Below, piece after piece: positions 56,845-64,000 of a stretch of 64,000 bases of DNA (position 1 is its first letter; the number at the start of each line of letters is the position of its first letter). The notes below the pieces were generated by a model, which saw nothing but the letters and a program-made list of their open reading frames with translations, was not told the DNA's origin and did no database searches. The DNA is from Omphiscola glabra. Lineage: Eukaryota; Mollusca; Gastropoda; Lymnaeidae. The translations under genes were made by a program, and so were the position numbers. The DNA is taken from assembly GCA_964017045.1 (NCBI GenBank), contig OZ024809.1, positions 28,496,618 through 28,560,617 on the forward strand. The letters run 5' to 3'.

Positions 56845-57215
56845 GGGACGATAGGACGATGGGGTGATGGGACGATGGAACGATGGGACGGTCGGCGGTA
56901 GGACGATGGGGCGGTGGGACGGTGAGGTGATGGGACGGGGGAACGATGGGACGGTGGGCTGGTTCGGCGTTAGTAAGGTAAGACGGTGGGCGGTAGGACG
57001 ATGGGGGCCGTGGGATGGTGGGACGGCAGGATGGTAGGTTGGTGGGGCGTTAGTAAGGTAAGACGGTGGGCGGTAGGACGATGGGGCCGCGGGATGGTGG
57101 GACGGCAGGATGGTGGCACTGCAGGATAGTAGTACAATCGAAAGGTGGAATGATTGGGCGGTGGTACGATATGCGCTGGGCGTCTAGCGGTGGGGGCGAT
57201 GGGTGGAACGATGTT
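56845..57215. repeat. Irregular GGGACGATGG-type repeat
   Basis: Short units gggacgatg, gggcggtg and a larger duplicated block ggcgttagtaaggtaagacg (56963 and 57046). Confidence 0.85.
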
Positions 57216-57219
57216 TGGG

Positions 57220-57534
57220 ACGTTTAATTGTCTGATTTAAAAATGTAGCTAAAATGTAAATGTATTTACTTACATAATACCTGCACCCTCAACCAACGTT
57301 TTCTAGGCCAAGTTTTATGCATGAGATTGGTAAAGCGCTACTGTTTATATGCTGACGTGATCAATAATTCTTATGTCAGCATGTGCTGAGATCTTGGACT
57401 AACTCCTTCAGTTTCAGATCCCAAAGTTTTGACCTAGAAGGTCTTCGATGTTTTCATGCGTTATATCCGATTAGCAGCGGAAGTTACAACAAGAAAGAGA
57501 GAGACCTTCCCGTGGTTACTTAAATTATAAATTA
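57220..57534. other. Unassigned spacer
   Basis: No recognised feature. A GTAAGT at 57270 on the minus strand has no credible exon before it. Confidence 0.4.
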
Positions 57535-57880
57535 TATGGTACTTATATGGTGCTTATTGGTTACTTATATGGTACTTAATAGCACGTAAATGTCACTTAT
57601 ATGGTGCTTATATAATTTTATCTGGATTGCTTTTCATGTTTTTACTTATATGGTAATTATATGGTACTTCTACGCTGCTTATATGGTACTTCTGTGGTGC
57701 CTAGTTATTACTTATATGCTACTTATATGGTACTTTTGTGGTGCCTAGATATTACTTATATGGTGGTCATATGGTCCTGATATTGTAATTATATGGTTCT
57801 TGTCTGGTACTTATATGATACTTATATGATACTTATATGGTACTTATTGGCACGTACATGGCACTTATATGGCACGTATA
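57535..57880. repeat. 12-bp minisatellite
   Basis: The unit is about cttatatggtac, interrupted and diverged. A duplicated tggattattattataatct follows at 57943 and 57970. Confidence 0.88.
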
Positions 57881-58064
57881 TTTTTGTACCTGGATTGCTT
57901 TTCATTTTTATTTTTTCGAGTTCAACTATTTAAACGTGTTTATGGATTATTATTATAATCTGTAGTACTTATGGATTATTATTATAATCTTTAAAGCAAA
58001 AGCTTTCTGGAAAGAATATGCTCATTATCAGTCTGGTGTGTCCACAAACAAGTAACACATGCAA

Positions 58065-58400
58065 TCATCGACAGTCTATTCTCAGTCAATGACGGTCTAT
58101 ACTCAACCAGTGGCGGTCATCCTCAGTCAATGATGGTCTATCCTCAGTCAAGGACGGTCTATCCTCAGTCAATGGTGGTCTACCGTCAGTCAATGATGGT
58201 CTATCCCCAGTCAATGACAGTCTATTCTCAGTCAATGACGGTCTATCCTCAGTCAATGACGGTCTATACTCAACCAGTGGCGGTCGTCCTCAGTCAATGA
58301 CGATCTATTCTCTGTCAACGACGGTCTATCCTCTGTCAACGACAGCCTAATCCTCAGTCTATGACAGTGCACACTCATTTGAATAGCATTGTTTGCCATT
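58065..58400. repeat. 21-bp minisatellite, about 14 copies
   Basis: The unit is ggtctatcctcagtcaatga plus c. Confidence 0.9.
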
Positions 58401-59445
58401 GACAGTGTCTGCTCGATCTAGGACAATCTATGTCAATGTTCGTTCAAGGTCTCCAAGTCTGCTAACTGAAACAATAATTGGATTGTGAACAGTGAATGGT
58501 CTCAGATTCAGGCAAATCATTGCTTAAGTGCGTCTTGTTCACTTTGATGCTGAACTGCATCCGGCTTGTGGCAAACGAAGACCAACCCTACTCCATGCTC
58601 TATTAGGTGGCAGAACAATGTCTTTCAGAAAAGAAACATCACCCAAAAATGTCTAAACCATAACTTGAACACTTAGAGCAAATAATTCGTGAAAGACCAA
58701 CTGGTTTTTGCCAACCAGCGTGTTAACAACCCAGTAAAACTTTATTTTTTTGCCAACCAGCATATTAACACACTGGTTAACACTTTTCTTTTCCCAGCCA
58801 GCATGTTGGCACGCTAGTAAATACTGATGGTATGCAAAAAAACAAAGTTCAACAAAACAGTATGGACTTCTCAAGCCATGCATTAATTTATTAATATGCC
58901 AAAACAGATTCTCATTGACATTGTGGTGTTAATGTTTCTAAATTATGTACAAAACTGTTTTAAAGTGGGTAAAAATAATTTATCAAGTAGTCCCTATCTG
59001 CTCGCCACATGAGTGTAGGAAAAGGGGTTACGAAAGGGGTGTTCCGCCCCTGGCTGCACTGTTTGCTTTATGTTGAAGGAGGTTTTTTCGGAAAACTGAA
59101 GATTTTTTTTTTGTGTGGATGGTTACGCCAAAAAGCTTGGTCTATCCAAAAAGAGTGTGGGGGGGGGGGGGGGTGGTGTGGGCAACTCTGGCTAAGCAAC
59201 TGAACCCAGATCATCGATTCTCAAACTGTGGTACATTAGGTGGTTTCAGTTCGTTGGCACAATCGGATGTGACAAGAAGATGTGTACAAATATCCTAGTT
59301 TAATTGACGAACATGCACATGGTCATACCTTAACGTTTAGACGTTAAATAAGAGGGTATAACATTACAACAACAAAATGAGAACCCATGGCGACACTAAG
59401 GAAAATTGTTATGTCTAATTGTTTTTTTCTCTCAATTACTGAGGT
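58400..59445. other. Unassigned spacer
   Basis: Three diverged copies of ttgccaaccagcRtRttaac lie at 58708-58810. A hAT-like half-end atcgattctcaaactgtggt lies at 59213 and a poly-G run at 59159. No gene recognised. Confidence 0.45.
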
Positions 59446-59449
59446 AATA

Positions 59450-59638
59450 AGGTTAACGTTTCTCGCCCGTGGGACGCGATCCCTTTGGAGGGTCGAACGA
59501 CCTTTACACAGGGGTCGCCTAAGACAATAGCAAAACACATGTTTATGAAGTAGCAACGAAAATAATTTTATGGCTGGGTGTCACAACATACCCAACTGTA
59601 TTAATGGGTCGCGGCTTTAGGAAGGTTGAGAACCACTG
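59450..59638. mobile_element. hAT-Charlie-like MITE 8, left end decayed
   Basis: The right end GGTTGAGAACCACTG is intact and the left end is mutated (gtttctcgcccgtgggacg). The family core is present. Confidence 0.75.
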
Positions 59639-59715
59639 AACTAGGCGATAATAACTACGGAGACTTCTTTTTGTAAAATAAAAATGTCCGAATTCAAGTC
59701 CGACAAGCTGCCACA

Positions 59716-59904
59716 TTAATCCGCATTGATAACCTTTACATAATCCGTTATCTCAACGTCGATGCCATCGACACTGCCTCGCTCAGTGCGCCATCGAGGG
59801 TCTCCGAGCACGAGAAAGTTGACTGGCTTTGTCTCTCCTGTGACCCAGATGAGGCACATTTTGGAAAAGTCGAATCTGATAAAAGTCGTTCGGTTACTGT
59901 CGTT
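59716..59904 (-). CDS. Gene F: terminal exon of a further family member
   Basis: 189 nt, acceptor TTGTATTTACAG, stop TAA at 59718-59716. It encodes NDSNRTTFIRFDFSKM and an end ITDYVKVINAD. Alignment to gene E ([16 protein letters not shown], then D-x-x-F-x-F-I-E-L-D) identifies it as exon 6. Further exons would lie to the right, but the sequence is satellite from 60.4 kb to the window edge. Confidence 0.55.
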   Translation of the reverse strand, partial: NDSNRTTFIRFDFSKMCLIWVTGETKPVNFLVLGDPRWRTERGSVDGIDVEITDYVKVINAD

Positions 59905-59974
59905 CTGTAAATACAATTTTTGAAAAAAAAATAATGTTTGTGGAATATTTTTAACCTGTACCATTCGCAACGGT

Positions 59975-60330
59975 AGATTAAATGTGGGGGAGGGTGGGTT
60001 ATAGGTGGGGGAGGGGTTTTGTGTGGGGAATGGTGGGCTATGTGTGGGGGAGGGTAGGTTATGGGTGGGGAGGGTGGGTTATGGGTGGGGGAGGGATGGG
60101 TTAGGGGTGGGGGTGGGTGGGTTATGGGTGGGATATGGATGGGGAGGGAGAGTTATAAGGGGAGGTTGGCTTATGGATGGATAAAGGGATATATTATAGG
60201 CTGGGAAGGGCTATGGGTAGGAGAGGAGCAAGCTTTGTTTGGCTGTGGATTAGGGGTAGAGTAAAGGGCATGGGTTATGGGTTATAAGTTGGGTGGAGGG
60301 TGGGAAACGGATGGAACAAGTTCCGGACAA
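59975..60330. repeat. G-rich irregular repeat
   Basis: Units like gggtgggttatgggtggggag, variable. Open plus-strand Gly/Trp frames are artefacts. Confidence 0.85.
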
Positions 60331-60429
60331 AAAAATAACACTGCGCTCGGCACAGCCCTGGTGTAAGGAAATGCGCTGAATATTATAGTGAACAATACGT
60401 CCGTATTAACTGGAATAAGCTAATGCTGC

Positions 60430-63400
60430 TCTCTACAACCTAACAACTCTACAACCCTGCTACCTTACTAGATTACAACCCTACCACCTTACAACCCTGC
60501 TACCTTACAACCGTACTACTTTACAACCCTACTACCTTACAACCCTAATACCTTACAAACCTACTACCTTACAACCCTGCTACCTTGCAACCCTGCTACC
60601 TTACAACCCTACTACCTTACAACCCTGCTACCTTACAACCCTGCTACCTTATAACCTGCTATCTTGCAACCCTACTACCTTACAACACTGCTACCTTACA
60701 ACACTGCTACCTTACAACCCTGCTACCTTACAACCCTGCTACCTTACCACCCTACTACTTTACAATCTAATACCTTACAACCCTGCTACCTTACAACCCT
60801 ACTACCTTACTACCCTACTACCTTACAACCCTGTTCCCTTACAACCCTACTACCTTACAAACCTACTACCTTACAAACCTACTACCTTACAACCCTACTA
60901 CCTTACAACCCTACTACCTTATAACCCTACTACCTTACAACCCTACTACCTTACAGCCCTACTACCTTACAACCTTACCACCTTAAAACCCTGCTACCTT
61001 ACAACTCTACTACCTTACAACCCTACTACCTTACAACCCTACTACCTTATAACCCTACTACCTTACAACCCTACTACCTTACAACCCTTATTCCTTACAA
61101 CCCTACTACATTACAACCCTACTACCTTACAACTCTACAACCTCACAACGCTGCTACCTTACAACCCTGCTACCTTACAACAGTGCTACCTTACAACCCT
61201 ACTACCTTACAACCCTACTACCTTACAACCCTACTACCTTACAACCCTACTACCTTACAACCCTACTACCTTACAACCCTACTACCTTACAACCCTACTA
61301 CATTACAACCCTACAACACATCTACCTTACAAACTTACAACCCTACTACCTTACAACCCTGCTACCTTATAACCCTACTACCTTACAACCCTACTACCTT
61401 ACAACCCTACTACCTTACAACCCTACTACCTTACAACCCTACTACCTTACAACCCTACTACTTTACAACCCTACTACCGTAAAACCCTGCTACCTTACAA
61501 CCCTACTACCTTACAACCCTGCTACCTTACAACTCTGCTACCTTACAACAGTGCTACCTTACAACCCTACTACCTTACAACCCTACTACCTTACAACCCT
61601 ACTACCTTACAACCCTACTACCTTACAACCCTACTACATTACAACCCTTCAACCCAGCTACCTTACTACCTTACAACCCTACTACCTTACAACCCTGCTA
61701 CCTTATAACCCTACTACCTTACAACCCTACTACGTAACAACCCTACTACCTTACAACCCTACTACCTTATAACCCTGCTACCTTACAACCCTGCTACTTT
61801 ACAACCCTACTACCTTACAACCCTACTACCTTACAACCCTGCTACCTTACAACCCTACTACCCTACAACCCTGCTACCTTACAACCCTACTACCTTACAA
61901 CACTGCTACCTGACAACCCTGCTACCTTGCAACCCTACTACCTTACAACACTGCTACCTTACAACCCTGCTACCTTACAACCCAGCTACCTTACAACCCT
62001 ACTACCTTACAATCTAATAACTTACAACCCTGCTACCTTACAACCCTACTACCTTACTACCCTACTACCTTACAACCCTGTTACCTTACAACCCTACTAC
62101 CCTACAACGCTACTACCTTACAACCCTATTACCTTAAAACCCTACTACCTTACAACACTGCTACCTTACAACCCTGCTACCTTACAACCCTGCTACCTTA
62201 CAACCCTACAACCTTACAACCCTACTACCTTACAACCCTAATACCTTACAACACTACTACCTTACAACCCTACTACCTTACAACCCTGCTACCTTACAAC
62301 CCTGCTACCTTACAACCCTACTACCTTAAAAACCTGCTACCTTACAACCCTGCTACCTTATAACCATACTACCTTACAACCCTACTACCTTACAACCCTA
62401 CTACCTTACAACCCTACTACCTTACAGCCCTACTACCTTACAACCCTACTACCTTACAACCCTACTACCTTACAACCCTGCCACCTTACAACCCTGCTAC
62501 CTTACAACCCTACTACCTTACAACCCTACTACCTTACAACTCTACTACCTTACAACTCTACTACCTTACAACCCTGCTACCTTACAACCCTACTACCTTA
62601 CAACAATTCTACCTTACAGCCCTACTACTTTACAACCCTACTACCTTAAAACCCTGCTACCTTACAACCCTACTTCCTTACAAACCTACTACCTTACAAC
62701 TCTGCTACCTTGCAACCCTGCTACCTTACAACCCTACTACCTTACAACCCAGCTACCTTATAACCTGCTATCTTGCAACCCTACTACCTTACAACACTGC
62801 TACCTTACAACCCTGCTACCTTAAAACCCTGCTACCTTACAACCCTGCTACCTTACAACCCTACTACCTTTCAATCTAATACCTTACAACCCTGCTACCT
62901 TACAACCCTACTACCTTACTACCCTACTACCTTACAACCCTGTTCCCTTACAACCCTACTACCTTACAAACCTACTACGTTACAAACCTACTACCTTACA
63001 ACCCTACTACCTTACAACCCTACTACCTTATAACCCTACTACCTTACAACCCTACTACCTTACAGCCCTACTACCTTACAACCTTACTACCTTAAAACCC
63101 TGCTACCTTACAACTCTACTACCTTACAACCCTACTACCTTACAACCCTACTACCTTATAACCCTACTACCTTACAACCCTACTACCTTACAACCCTTAT
63201 TCCTTACAACCCTACTACATTACAACCCTACTACCTTACAACTCTACAACCTCACAACGCTGCTACCTTACAACCCTGCTACCTTACAACAGTGCTACCT
63301 TACAACCCTACTACCTTACAACCCTACTACCTTACAACCCTACTACCTTACAACCCTACTACCTTACAACCCTACTACCTTACAACCCTACTACCTTACA

Positions 63401-64000
63401 ACCCTACTACATTACAACCCTACAACACATCTACCTTACAACCTTACAACCCTACTACCTTACAACCCTGCTACCTTATAACCCTACTACCTTACAACCC
63501 TACTACCTTACAACCCTACTACCTTACAACCCTACTACCTTACAACCCTACTACCTTACAACCCTACTACTTTACAACCCTACTACCGTAAAACCCTGCT
63601 ACCTTACAACCCTACTACCTTACAACCCTGCTACCTTACAACCCTGCTACCTTACAACAGTGCTACCTTACAACCCTACTACCTTACAACCCTACTACCT
63701 TACAACCCTACTACCTTACAACCCTACTACCTTACAACCCTACTACCTTACAACCCTACTACATTACAACCCTTCAACCCAGCTACCTTACTACCTTACA
63801 ACCCTACTACCTTACAACCCTGCTACCTTATAACCCTACTACCTTACAACCCTACTACGTAACAACCCTACTACCTTACAACCCTACTACCTTATAACCC
63901 TGCTACCTTACAACCCTGCTACTTTAAAACCCTACTACCTTACAACCCTACTACCTTACAACCCTGCTACCTTACAACCCTACTACCCTACAACCCTGCT
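60430..64000. repeat. 16-bp satellite with 2,109-bp higher-order period, runs off the window
   Basis: The unit is ctaccttacaaccctR, about 220 copies. Landmark variants recur exactly 2,109 bp apart: tataacctgctatcttgc (60650 and 62759), cagtgctacc (61181 and 63290) and tacaacacatctacc (61313 and 63422). A block of at least 1.2 kb was therefore duplicated recently. Frames of period 48 bp stay open and are not genes. Confidence 0.95.

Noticed and set aside
57255..57330. A possible exon 4 or 5 of gene E before GTAAGT
   Set aside because: Only about 30 bp lie between a possible acceptor and the donor, phase does not fit, and no family motif is present.
60585..63591. Several plus-strand frames of 60-104 codons with YLTTLLPYNP repeats
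   Set aside because: They follow from the 16-bp satellite (48 bp per reading-frame cycle) and repeat at the 2,109-bp offset.

Overview
The window is nuclear DNA from an animal, most likely an invertebrate. The base composition is AT-rich, genes carry GT-AG introns, and about a third of the sequence is tandem repeat. The rest holds non-autonomous hAT elements and LINE 3-prime ends of types common in molluscs. A gastropod or other mollusc is my best guess, but nothing here proves the phylum. No bacterial operon, rRNA, tRNA or CRISPR array was seen.

The genes that can be supported form one head-to-tail family, all on the minus strand, so transcription runs from high to low coordinates. I call the copies A (0.26-11.05 kb, last exon outside the window), B (14.26-20.62 kb), C (21.23-33.78 kb), D (35.47-45.59 kb, complete), E (49.75-52.45 kb, last two exons) and F (59.72-59.90 kb, last exon). 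The shared plan has seven parts: a TATA promoter with a tiny noncoding exon 0; exon 1 with the start codon and the first half of a MYND zinc finger; exon 2 with the second half of that finger plus a basic and an acidic stretch; exon 3 with a repeat-rich linker and a complete second MYND finger; and exons 4, 5 and 6, which make a C-terminal domain I do not recognise. Coding exon lengths and intron phases are nearly invariant: exon 1 coding 137 nt, exon 4 126 nt, exon 5 86 nt, exon 6 228 or 231 nt. Spliced D reads 623 codons to a stop.

The copies have decayed or been remodelled differently. C has exons 2 and 3 fused without an intron and no detectable exon 1. B has exon 1 but no detectable exon 2. 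Each copy has expanded a different short repeat in its exon 3 linker. Four promoters (A, C, D and an extra one at 48.2 kb) share a fixed layout of a GAAAC-type box, a 9-bp TTCNNNGAA palindrome like a STAT site, and a TATA box. This suggests co-regulated, perhaps inducible, genes.

Introns and intergenic spaces are filled with private minisatellites of 9- to 75-bp units. There are at least a dozen hAT-type MITEs, many with visible 8-bp target duplications, three copies of a mobile TTAGGG-like 30-bp array, a dispersed repeat of about 400 bp, LINE remnants and a deleted hAT transposase. From 60.4 kb to the end the window is a 16-bp satellite with a 2,109-bp higher-order period. One minisatellite, at 26.7-27.4 kb in gene C, is built from the 3-prime end of the MYND exon together with its splice donor.
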